The notes under the pieces: model-generated | Told to the model about the DNA's origin: nothing | The model's database searches: none | Seen by the model: the letters and a program-made list of their open reading frames with translations, nothing else | Translations under genes and position numbers: made by a program | In this document: positions 1 to 10,010 of the stretch, piece by piece | Layout of the letters: each line of letters opens with the position of its first letter | How positions within the stretch are numbered: position 1 is the first letter of the stretch | NCBI RefSeq assembly: GCF_052324685.1 | Contig: NW_027506900.1 | Location: 1,379,764-1,443,763, forward strand | Length of the DNA stretch: 64,000 bases | Reading direction: 5' to 3' | Origin: Brachyhypopomus gauderio | Taxonomy: Eukaryota; Chordata; Actinopteri; Gymnotiformes; Hypopomidae

Positions 1-389
1 TGGCCAGAGTTTAGGCTTTCTGTGCCAGACACGCCACTGCTCTTGTGTACAACAGCGTGTTGAAGTTTGACACCTCAAGAAAAAAAGGGCAATTATTAAA
101 AAATCTATAACGCCTCCACACCACTAGATGGAACCAAATGTGCATATTAACTGGTTAAACTACAAACTCATCAAAGCACTAGGCTTGATTTGTTTTGCAT
201 CTTTCTCGTGGAATTTGACATCTTGAAAAGGGGAACGCTTTAAATCAAATACTTTTTAAAGCGGCTACATCTTTTATATTTTACCATTATAGGAGTGTTT
301 TTTTTCGTTCTGTTTCGCTTATATGTTACATTTATTTACATTTTTTTATTATTTATTTTCCCTTTACAACCGAGTGTGTGAAATACTTC
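1..389. other. AT-rich flank upstream of the exonuclease exon
   Basis: No coding exon is recognisable here. The sequence is AT-rich with T runs near 300-350. The reading frame of the exon at 390-468 stays open for a short way upstream, so that exon could begin with a splice acceptor in this stretch rather than with the ATG at 390. Confidence 0.4.
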
Positions 390-2373
390 ATGGATATAAA
401 CTTTGGTGACACATGTGCGGCAGATATTCCCAGTACTGTTTTCTTTGACTTGGAGACTACTGGTTTTGGTATGTATGTTTAATGTGATGGAACCTTTTGT
501 AGGCTGTAAATTCTTAGAATTAGATTAGCATCCAAATGATGTTTCCTTCTCATCCAGGACCCTCATGTGACATAGTACAGCTGGCAGCAGTGAGTGGCAG
601 TCACACCTTAAACCTCTTCATGGTCCCTCGCTGCAGGATGCAGCCTGGGGCCTCCAGGGTAACTGGCTTTAGGGTGCGGAGGCACCGTCTCTTTCTTCAC
701 CGCAGGCCCATGCTCACCAACTCTCTGAAGGAAGTCCTGGTGTCCTTCATTACTTTCCTTTGTATGTTTAGACGCCCGCTGCTGGTTGGTCACAACTAGG
801 GTTGCAGCGGTAACCGGTTTCACGGTATACCACGGTATTAAAATGCACGGTTATCATACCGTGTGCGTTTGCTTATTACCGGTAAAAAGCAAGCCAGCGG
901 AGAAACTGACCCGCGCATGCGCAACTCCGCTCCGGTTCAGCTACTAAGCACACAGCGGTGAAAATGACAGAAAGTGCATCAGACTTAACAAATGTTTTAA
1001 AAAAAAAAGCTAAACTAAAATCAGCGGCGAAAATGACGTTGGCTCCACCCGTGCGCGAGGGTCTCGCGCGCTGTCTCGCGAGGTCGTGCACTATGCGCGC
1101 CGCGCCAAAGCGCAATGAACAAAGTCATGTTTGCAGGGTTCATACACCTTTATAAGGTGGAATTAAAGCACTTGTACGTAACTTTAAAGGTCCGTTTCAA
1201 TATTTCCCAACACTTAAGTTAAATATTTATACATATACTCGAAATGATTAGCTTTTTCATCACATTATTTAATGGTTGTTTATTTTCAAAACGCCCAATC
1301 TTAACGTCTTCACGTTCTCTCATTTTTCGTCCTGGAATTACAAGAGGCTCGTATTTGTTAACGTAATGCAAGAGAACTGTGCGGAGTCGCGCGCTACGGT
1401 CACTAGTGAAAGTATAATTCTAGCTTTTTATGGTCCTTGCTTTCACTGGATGTGAAAGACGCCATTAATTTACATGCGTTCATTTTCAAATTCTAACGTG
1501 TCTGTTTTTCATACGTTAAAACCAGACTCGGTGTGAACGCCTTAAAATAGAAATCTCTATTGTGACGGTCATGTCAGAAATAAATCCTCTCTTTCTGCAG
1601 TATCTGGTTATATTCTAACTTGGCAGTACAACGGACGTTTACAACAGTTGTTGATCAGACACTGACCCAGGCTGAGTTTATCAGATACTAAATAATTTAA
1701 ACTTAAATAATTGTACTGAAATCCATGATTTAGGTTTCTCTAATTTTGCAGTATTTATATAAACATGTTTACAGCTTTTTTTTTTTTTAATGGAGACATT
1801 TTGTATACAATAGTTCCAGGTTTCTACAATAAATATTTAATTGAACAAAAAAACTTGTAATTTCTTTAAGGGTCAGTGTATCTTTTAATAATATACAAAC
1901 TAACTGTGATACCGTGATAACCGTGATACCGCGGTATTTTCTAAGACGGTTATCATACCGTGAAAATCTCATACCGTTGCAACCCTAGTCACAACATTCG
2001 CAGGTTTGATTGCCTCGTGTTGGCTAGAGCTTTGGATGAGTTTGGTTTGAAAACAGAATTCCAGGCAGTAATTGCGGGTTTTCTGGACAGTCTCCCATTG
2101 GCCCGAAAGCTTCTCAAGGACAGCAAAATCCACAGCTTCAAGCAGGAAGAGCTGGTTAAGACTGTACTTGGTATTTCCTATGTAGCCCACAATGCTTTGG
2201 AAGATGTACAAACCCTGCAGAAGCTCTACTGGACCCTCAGACCCACAGCCAGTCAGATTCAGCAGCACGTGTTCAGTCTGGACTCGCTCAGTACCAAGGC
2301 TGTTGGACCTGGCAGACCGCCAGGGATGCTTACGGCAGCACTTCCAGAGGGCAGTGAATGTCCCACTGCATAG
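390..2373 (+). pseudogene. PML-like DEDDh exonuclease gene, interrupted by a hAT element
   Basis: Two coding pieces belong to a 3'-5' exonuclease of the DEDDh (DnaQ-like) fold, the type found in fish PML-like proteins. Exon 1 (390-468) carries the Exo I motif DLETTG and ends at a GTATGT donor. Exon 2 starts at 558 after TCATCCAG and the junction codon is GGA. Its frame runs to 796 (ending GHN), is broken by a transposon and resumes at 1996 (IRRFD). It then carries the Exo III motif HNALEDV and ends at a stop at 2373. Without the insert the frame is continuous and would encode about 231 aa with every DEDDh acidic residue and the histidine present. With the insert the first codon after GHN is TAG, so this allele should give a truncated protein lacking Exo II and Exo III. 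True N- and C-termini are uncertain, and the last 30 or so codons look unlike family members I know. A homologue may be intact elsewhere, or the allele may be polymorphic. Confidence 0.72.
797..1987. mobile_element. hAT-type non-autonomous DNA transposon with 8-bp TSD
   Basis: The element begins TAGGGTTGCA and ends TGCAACCCTA, a 10-bp perfect terminal inverted repeat. Imperfect pairing continues inward around CACGGTAT/ATACCGTG blocks. It is flanked by identical 8-bp copies of GTCACAAC at 789-796 and 1988-1995, the target duplication length of the hAT superfamily. Subterminal regions carry several GGTAT/ATACC and CCGTGATA repeats. No transposase frame is visible; the longest internal frames are under 80 codons. 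An NRF1-like palindrome GCGCATGCGC lies inside it at 913-922. The perfect duplication points to a fairly recent insertion. Confidence 0.88.
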
Positions 2374-2650
2374 TGGTGAAGTTTGTTCCTTCACTCCATT
2401 AAACAAGGAGGACGGTGTACATTCACAACAGTGTATGTAAAAGTTGCTGTTTATCTGATTGTACACTGGTTTTTTGTTTGTCATTAAATGTCATTGCATT
2501 AGTCCTTTTTTCAGTGTTAGTCATATGGCTATTCACCTTATTTCAATTCCAACACTGCCTGGACATTAAAGTGAGGCAGTTGACATGGAGCACAACAGCA
2601 GGTGTAATATTTTTATATTTTAAAGAATATTTATTGAAACGCTTTGCTGA

Positions 2651-2656
2651 AATAAA
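2651..2656 (+). terminator. Candidate poly(A) signal of the exonuclease gene
   Basis: AATAAA lies 278 bp after the stop codon at 2373, in AT-rich sequence. It is the first canonical signal downstream. Cleavage site usage cannot be judged from sequence. Confidence 0.4.
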
Positions 2657-2744
2657 GGTTTGTCTTTTATGTTTCCCCTTACTCAAATACCCTAGTAAGT
2701 CACCAATTCAAATGTAACAGACACTAACGTTTATAGGAATACAT

Positions 2745-3080
2745 ACAATGGTTTCATTCAAATGCCATACTTCCCTCCTATACAGTACACGATAAAGGGT
2801 AGTATGTCCGAATACACAGTATGCATTAAACAGGAAGCCAAAAGCGCTGGCTTACTGAATCTGCAGCCATTTTGAAGTATGCATTTGCAGCACACTGTCC
2901 TATCCCATGATTCAACTGGAGCATGCAACTATGATCGTGTCACGTCATATGACACAAGTAAAATGGTGGATGTAGTATGTCCGAGGTTGTATGTATACTG
3001 CCCCGTCGCCTACTGAAAGAACATACTGCATTGAAATCTAGTGCCTACTGCTTAAGTATGCCATTTTGGATTGAACCAAT
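2745..3080. mobile_element. Candidate MITE with about 20-bp terminal inverted repeats
   Basis: The left end (TCATTCAAATGCCATACTT, from about 2755) is roughly the reverse complement of the right end (AAGTATGCCATTTTGGATTGA, 3054-3074). Inside there are repeated AGTATGTCCGA blocks at about 2801 and 2971 and several other ...TATG... repeats. No coding frame is present. The superfamily and the target duplication are not clear to me. Confidence 0.5.
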
Positions 3081-4712
3081 AACTTTGCTGACTGTTGAAA
3101 CATGTGCTGCAAGGGAGTGGCTTCAAATAATCATGGAAGATCCTGTGCTTGTTGCATTTTACAAGGGAATCAAAGAAACACGAAGAGCAACTACAGAACT
3201 GTAATTTATTATGGTTTACATACAGCCTTGAGAACCCCATGCCACCGCAAAACTCAAAAATGCCAATCCATGCCTTCATTCCACACCTTCACTGGAGGTA
3301 GCAGTCACGTTTAAATAAGATGAAGTCCAGTTTGTGGATCTGAGACACAATTTGCCTCAGTTGGTCACAGGTAAAAGTGCACAAAATTTAAAGTGAACAA
3401 AATACAGTGCACAAAATAAACATCAGGATAACTCTCATCAGGATAGTGCAAGCAGTATCTAGCCATACACACCAACAGAGCTGCAGAGAAGTGGGCAGGA
3501 CGTATTGGTTACAGCTCAAATGTGTATATATGTTTAAATATATTTAGTAACTTTTCAGTGTTTGCAAATGTGAAATCTTTAAATCATATTTTTTTTATTT
3601 CTTTTTCACCAAAGTTAAACCTCATAACTAGCACCTGAAGGGTCTAAATTAGGTCAAAACATTTCAATAATTTGATCAAAAGAGTAGTAGTTTGATTTCC
3701 ATTATGGTATGAAATGAGTGAGAATCCCTGAAGGGCGAGTACTGGTTTCACTTGGTGAAAGTGAAATCCACATGATGGAACCCTTAATGACCCCGAACCC
3801 TTACCAGCTCTCCACACACTCAGGTCATTGGTCATTTGAAATGTTTTGCTTACATTAGTTAACCCTAAAGTGGTTAAATTAAATTAAAATGCTGAAGGTT
3901 AATTTCATAGTCAAACTTATATAAAGGTAGACAAATCATGCATGTATACATTCCTAAATAATTAATCTAGTTGTTCTACATGGGGTGATCAGGTCTCTGA
4001 GAGGTTGATTTTAATACATGCACGGGCAACTTCATATGGAAAACGTTACATTTCCACATTCTCAATAAATGTAGTTGCTTGTATTTTTTCTTGTTTAGAT
4101 GACTGTTCTTTGGTCAAAAAGGGGCTTTTAAATTGAAACAAAGACTTGTGTCATGCTCACCCATAAGTGTTAACACATTCATAAGAGTTTAATGGAAAGA
4201 GATAAATGGTGTGGCATATCACATTATTATCTGTTCACCGAACACACCCTCATTAGAATGTCATTTCCTAATTCAACTCGGATAAGATTCAAGTAACACC
4301 ACCAGAAGGAAAAGACACCACAGTATGTTCCCATGTATGTGCTGGTGTGTTTGTGTGTCTTTCCTCATGTATCTATGGGTATGATGTCTTCTGAAATTAC
4401 CATGTTTATCATGAACAGGTGAAAAATCCAGGTTCAGAATGTAACAATCCTCCCTAGCTCTTTGGCTTTGCTAATGAGTTCAAATTAGCAGCCGTATTAA
4501 TGAATGACACCAACTTGGTGATACAAAATCGTGGCAGGAATTTTCAAACCTGAACTTTTTCACCTCTAATCTCCAATGCTTGTGCTCTTTTGTATTTGCT
4601 GACCAACAAGCAACATTAAAACAACATTTCATGGTTCAAATCTCAGACATCAGACTCAGTAGTGAGATCAGATGTGTCTCAACACGGAAGAACAGAACAG
4701 AAACCCTTTCGT
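3081..4712. other. Intergenic / mpi 3' flank
   Basis: No coding exon is supported between the exonuclease gene and the mpi stop codon. Candidate mpi poly(A) signals on the minus strand are TTTATT at 3205-3210 and 3594-3599 (+ strand reading). The mpi 3' UTR therefore probably occupies part of this stretch, but its end cannot be fixed. Confidence 0.4.
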
Positions 4713-7700
4713 CTACAGCAGACAGCAGGCCCGAAACATCGTCATCCCAGATGATGTCACCTTCAGCGTGACGCTCTCATTGGCCGAGATGAAGAGCACA
4801 GAGCCCCTGCGCAGCCCAATGTCGGACAGAGCGGCGGCCGAGACGGCACAGGCCTCCCCCTGAACCACCAGCAGGATGCCAGCACAGTCCAGAGGGCTCA
4901 CTACATACTGCCTCACTGAGGCGGGAACCTGGAGGGGGGAAGCACAAACCTCTCAGCCTGAGTCAGGACCTACCAACACGAAGCCCTGGACATCAATCCT
5001 AGGACATTCTGGGTTTTCCTAACACCGAGTACAGTGGGAGACACAGAATTACTGGAAGCATCTTGCAGGGGGCTGACCATGTACCATAGATGGAGTAAAT
5101 ACCATGTGTTAAATGCTAGTAAATACTGGATTTAGGTTTTAGCTTATCTTACGTTTGCCACAGGAGAGCACAAACTAAAAAAAATACTACAAAGCTGATA
5201 AATGACAGACTATAGAAACTTGTACCAGAATTAATGAAAGATTTATGTAATCAAAAAACCTGTTTAAAAAAAACTGCTACTAGGGAAGTCACTCTAACTC
5301 ATGGAAGTGTATGAAGTGGGTGAAACTTGCCTGTATCCTCATGACGGTGAAGTCTTGAATGGGAGGGTCATAAAGGTAAACGCAGGGGTCTGAGGGGTCC
5401 TGAACTGAAGGGAAGATTTTAGCACTGGTTGGGGCCGGGCTGTAGTTCAGCATTTCACACAGCGTGCTGACATCAATGTACTTTGGGGTGAGTCCAGCAC
5501 GAACTGTGTTATCCGAACAGGCCATGCACTCAATGCAGTCTGGAAGACATTTTTACACACAGGTTGAATTATGGTCACTATTTTCATACCAATGTTATTG
5601 CATCAAGACTGAACAGCCTATGAACTTTATGAAATGCAGGCTATCTTGCTATGGCTGACGAGAAGGGAACGCTACCTCCAGAGAGGTAGGCATGAGGTTC
5701 ATTGGCTCCCAGGAACATGGCCTCTCCTGGCTGCAGCACGATGCGGTTCAGGAAGTAGATGGAGAAGCAGCCGATGTCACCTGGGTACTGGGAGTGGAGG
5801 CGAAGGAGCAGCTCTCCGTTACTGCCTGATGTATCTCTGCCTGCAGCCCCTACACCAGTAAAAATATATATAAAACAACACTACGTTTCATACTCAACCA
5901 TGAAAAAAAACTATGACTTGAATGGAGATGGCTCATGCTCAAACATGGCTGGTGAAGGTTGTCTTTACCTTCCTCTGAGACCCTTTTCACCAGCATGTTC
6001 AGTTGGTCTACAAACACTTTCTTTTCACAGTTCATCATCCTGCTGAAACACTTCTTCAGTGCGAGAGAGACCCGGCCAGGGTTGCCCACACTGCTCTGCA
6101 GCTCTTCGGCGGGCTCATTCCCTACCAGAGCATGGAATTCTGGGACATCTAAAACCGGATGTCACACGCACAGTCCAAATATGGATTACACACATCAACA
6201 CACTGGTCTAATCATTCATCACTGTAACAGTAGGGTTATGCGTGGCATGTGAGGCTCTATAATCCCGTGTGAAATATCCCCACGTACTTTTGAGGAAGGC
6301 AGTGATTTCCTGAACAGGCCGGAAGCCACAGAGGCCCTCAAACTGTGTGAGAGCGATGGCCATCTCAGGTTTATGGTTGTTGTCAGGGTAGTGCTCGGGA
6401 AACTGGGCATGGAGCTTGGCGGCAAGCTCCTGGTAAAGAGGAAGAAGAGGAGTTTTTAACAACCCACCAGAGCATGAAATCAAAGATACGAAGCATTAAA
6501 GCACATACAATAATGTAGTATTATGGTACTATGTGTACTGCTATAGTATATTGGAGAGTAGGATCCGTAAGGACTTGGTGCTTACAGATGCTCATGCTCC
6601 ACCTACCCTGTTGGGGTGAGCCTGGATGGACAGTGCAGTGTTGACAGACAGGACTTTAAAGAGGAAGGGGAGTTGTCCCTGGAATGTATCTTTGACCTTT
6701 GATCCCAAGCAACCTGGGTAATCAGCGATCCACTGCCCCAGTGTTCTCTGGGATATCCTATTGTCTTTGATAAGGGCATCACCTTTTGGGTGGGTTCCCA
6801 TCCAAAGCTAAGTAAATAAATAACAAACAAGGCCAGTTTCAATGCTTCTCTAACATTGAGAATGTCTCTTCCAGCCATTTTAGTCACATCTTCAAAAACA
6901 ATTGGCCAAACACAACTAACATTTTACAAAAGGTTTTAATTGCTACACCTCATCTAATCTTGCTCCGTTTGACCATTTCAGGGTCACAGTGGCAATATGG
7001 TGACTGCATTATACAGATTTCTTAGTGTAAGCTGAAATTCTGCATTTTAACCTCTTAGTCATTGTTCTGTTTTAGAAAATACAATGTGCTTGAATAGAAG
7101 AGTCTAATCAACAAAAACAGTCCCAGACTGTACAATATAAAGTCACAATAAACTAAGGAATTGTACAAAAAGTGTTGCATAATTTCTTACAATGTAAAAA
7201 CGAACAAAGCATTTTGATCATGCAATAACACCACTTAAGAATACAATCAGTATAACACTTTACACTGGTTCCTAGAGATTTATACTATTTAAAGAGTCAC
7301 TCATGACCTTTATATGTCATACATGCATGTCATAGGAGAGTTTCATTAATGAAAACAAACATAGAGAGGCAGTAATAACACGGAAAGGCTTTGGCATCTT
7401 ATGCTGGCATATGCCATTGACATCGACATCTTACGTACAGGTGACAGTGGCAAATGCTACTGTTATCAGCAACTTGCGCACAGTTGACAGTGGCACATGA
7501 CAACGACATTTTGTTGTCAATCACTGGCATGTGCCTATGCCTATGTCATTTGACTTTGTGCCTATGTTTAGCTAGCACTACTACACTACTGAAAAGTTAT
7601 TTGAAAGCTATTGAAAGTCATCTATAGGTGCCAGTAGCAAGGGAGTGGCCAAATTGTTTTCCACTTGGGAAGGACCTCAGGACCCTGTTATATGATGCCG

Positions 7701-9526
7701 GTGTTGTGCCGAATTCTGACTCCTCTGCAGAGTCCGACTCCCCTCGTTTACACGCACTTAGAGACGCTACAGATGATTTTCTCGATTTACATTGTTTCTT
7801 TGAATAAACTTTCACACGGACAACAGTTGCGGTCGTAAAGGCCCCTGACCACTGCACACTGTTTTTTCAATAGCTTTTAACCTGTCCATTATAAGACCAC
7901 AAAATTAAATTAAGTGCATCGTAAACAACAACCTCTTGAATTGGTATTAATAACTGTTATCTTTATTTGTGGTAAGCAGTTTTTGTTAAAAATTTCCATT
8001 GCCATTTATTCAATTATCCAACACAAATTCTTGACTATGGAAAAGTAGTCCCCTTTATTCCAAGGATGAGCTCAACATTGCTACCACACGTTCAATTTGA
8101 ACATACAAACATTTTGAAGTTCAATAAAAATACAAACATTCAAAGCTACTGAATTTTATAAATAAGGTATAAATACAGACCAAATAGTTGTAGGTTGTTC
8201 AAGCTGCACCTTATGTAGCACTTTACAAACTAATACAGTTTGTGTTTGGACTTTTGACAGACCGGTTAAAAGCTACTGAAATTTTTAGACATAAACTGAC
8301 CACCACAAATAGGTGCAAGTTGTAGATTGTCTTGCATCATGCACTTTATGTAATACAACTTGTTTGGTAGTCTTATGAAGGACCGTTTAAAAGCTATTTA
8401 AATAATTGCCAAAAAAAAATGTGCAGTGGTCTGGAGCCTTTACGACCGCCACATTCGTATGTGTTAAGGTAATTTGTTGACGGTGCCTTAGATGTTGCAG
8501 TGGCGAGAGTATTGCACTTAATAACGTGTTGTCTACAATTTAAAATACGTCTATTCCTGACGTAAACAAAGTTGTAGGTGTTTGTTTTGGTTGCCAGAAA
8601 TAAGAATCGACATTTTGGCACTTTTTGTTAATACTGTTAAAGTTATTGAAGAGAGAATTCCGAATGTGCGAACGTGAAACCAACTTTACCGCAGTTTTTC
8701 ACCAGTACGTAATATATCAATGTCACACTGTAAACGTAAGATGTCATATGTCATATGTCAGTGCCATATGCCAGCGTAACCTGTACGCAAGATGTCGATG
8801 CCCTTCCGTGTTCTTGCCGCTACTGGAGACGTAGTGACCACAGGCAATGCCAGGAAGACAAAAATAGACCTGACACAAGGACCAAGATTTAATACCATGT
8901 AGTCAAACGAATCAGTTCGCGAGCATCCGTGAGGCCCGTGTAAGATGACCAGAATTTACGTTGGCCCCAATAACTGAGGTGGAGGCAAAATTGATAAATG
9001 CAAAAGGCTAAAGAGAGAGAGGTAACACTGGGCACGTTACCTCCGCGTACGGCCTGCTGTCGTCTATGACAGCGTGTGGGTCAGCACCAACGACAAGTTT
9101 GGCCACCTCACTGTCAAGCCCCACCTTTCCCCAGGCATAGTTCTGGACCACGCAGCACAATGGAAACACTGTGGACAGAAAATGAAGCTTAACGTTGCTT
9201 TTCTTTTTTTCTGTAGCTACAATAAACTGCCAAGCACTATTTTCACACAAAACACACAGCAGTGAGCATCTCCCGAACGGGACGTTATACAGCAAACCGG
9301 CCCGGTAAACGCTCGAGTGGTCAAACCAACAGTTCAAGAGGAACCGAACTACGTGATTCTGGTTACTGCGCAATGAAAACTAATGCGTCATTTACATTGG
9401 GGTAATAATCCTGACGGGGTTTTTACCTCACATGGTCATGGCGTCTAACGTTACAACTAATATAAAGGAATGAATGAATGAATAGAGATGAAAACGTAGA
9501 TGGAACTGACCTTTCACTTCCTCCAT
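4713..9526 (-). CDS. mpi: Mannose-6-phosphate isomerase (8 exons)
   Basis: Interconverts fructose-6-phosphate and mannose-6-phosphate in the cytosol, feeding GDP-mannose and protein glycosylation. Exons in transcript order: 9511-9526, 9041-9168, 6607-6807, 6288-6429, 5969-6148, 5676-5849, 5331-5539, 4713-4928. All phases match and give 421 aa; human MPI is 423. Zinc ligands of the type I family are visible: Gln110 and His112 in SIQAHPNR, Glu137 in HKPEMA, and the His of ANEPHAYL (about 275). The catalytic Arg is in [11 protein letters not shown] (about 294). The start ATG at 9526 opens a 16-nt first coding exon (MEEVK), the same layout as the mammalian gene. Intron 7 has a GC donor (CAG/GCAAGT). 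The gene is divergent from scamp2. Identity is very secure; the exact first exon is slightly less so. Confidence 0.96.
6808..9040 (-). other. mpi: mpi intron 2 (2.2 kb)
   Basis: This is the largest mpi intron. Besides the foldback element described separately, it holds AT-rich unique sequence (6810-7370) and no exon I can support. Two frames of 75-79 codons inside the foldback region have no family resemblance. Confidence 0.7.
7376..8815. mobile_element. Large foldback-type element with nested inverted and direct repeats
   Basis: The outer ends are complementary: AACACGGAA near 7376-7385 against TTCCGTGTT near 8806-8814. Adjacent blocks also pair, for example GACATCTTACGTACAGGT at about 7427 with its near complement at about 8780. 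A second pair lies inside: GGTCGTAAAGGCCCCTGACCACTGCACA (about 7829-7857) is matched in inverse orientation at about 8424-8452. Between them, two roughly 110-bp direct repeats (about 8187-8290 and 8310-8400) share the TTAAAAGCTA end. No clear target duplication or transposase was found, so the superfamily is unassigned. Confidence 0.6.
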
Positions 9527-10010
9527 GTTTGCAACGTTGTCATTCACAATGCTGTGACGTCAGGTTACTTATGTACCAAAACAAGAATCCATCACATGCG
9601 TACCAATTAAAAAATAATACACACATATATACATATGTACAGAATAATATGCTTGATAAAATATTTTCATCGATCAAAGTTTATGGATTTAGCTTATTCC
9701 ACATCACGCATATGACCGAATCGTTCGGTATTAATAATTTAAATCGAATTTCGATTCCCCCCCCACATCATAACATTAAACGTCTTTTAGTTGAGAAGTT
9801 GTTCTAGATTTTAATACTGTTTGTAATATTAGCAGCGTAATATCGAATTGAAAAAAAAATAAAAAATCAGCATCAAACTCGTTGGTGACGTAACCCTCGC
9901 GTTAACACGCATGCGCGACGTTTAATAACCGCGGAAGTAAGTAAAGCAGCTCGAGCGTCTTCCACTTCAGGACCGATCTGTTTACTCGCCTTAGAATAAA
10001 GTTCATCAAA
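9527..10010. promoter_or_regulatory. Divergent mpi-scamp2 promoter region
   Basis: 484 bp separate the two start codons, which point away from each other, so both promoters and both 5' UTRs must lie here unless upstream non-coding exons exist. The palindrome CGCATGCGCG at 9908-9917 matches the NRF1 consensus, a common site in TATA-less bidirectional housekeeping promoters. No good TATA box is seen near either gene. Transcription start sites are not determinable. Confidence 0.6.

Noticed and set aside
7618..7857. 79-codon minus-strand frame as a possible transposase exon
   Set aside because: It lies within the foldback element but shows no catalytic motif or resemblance to a transposase I know.
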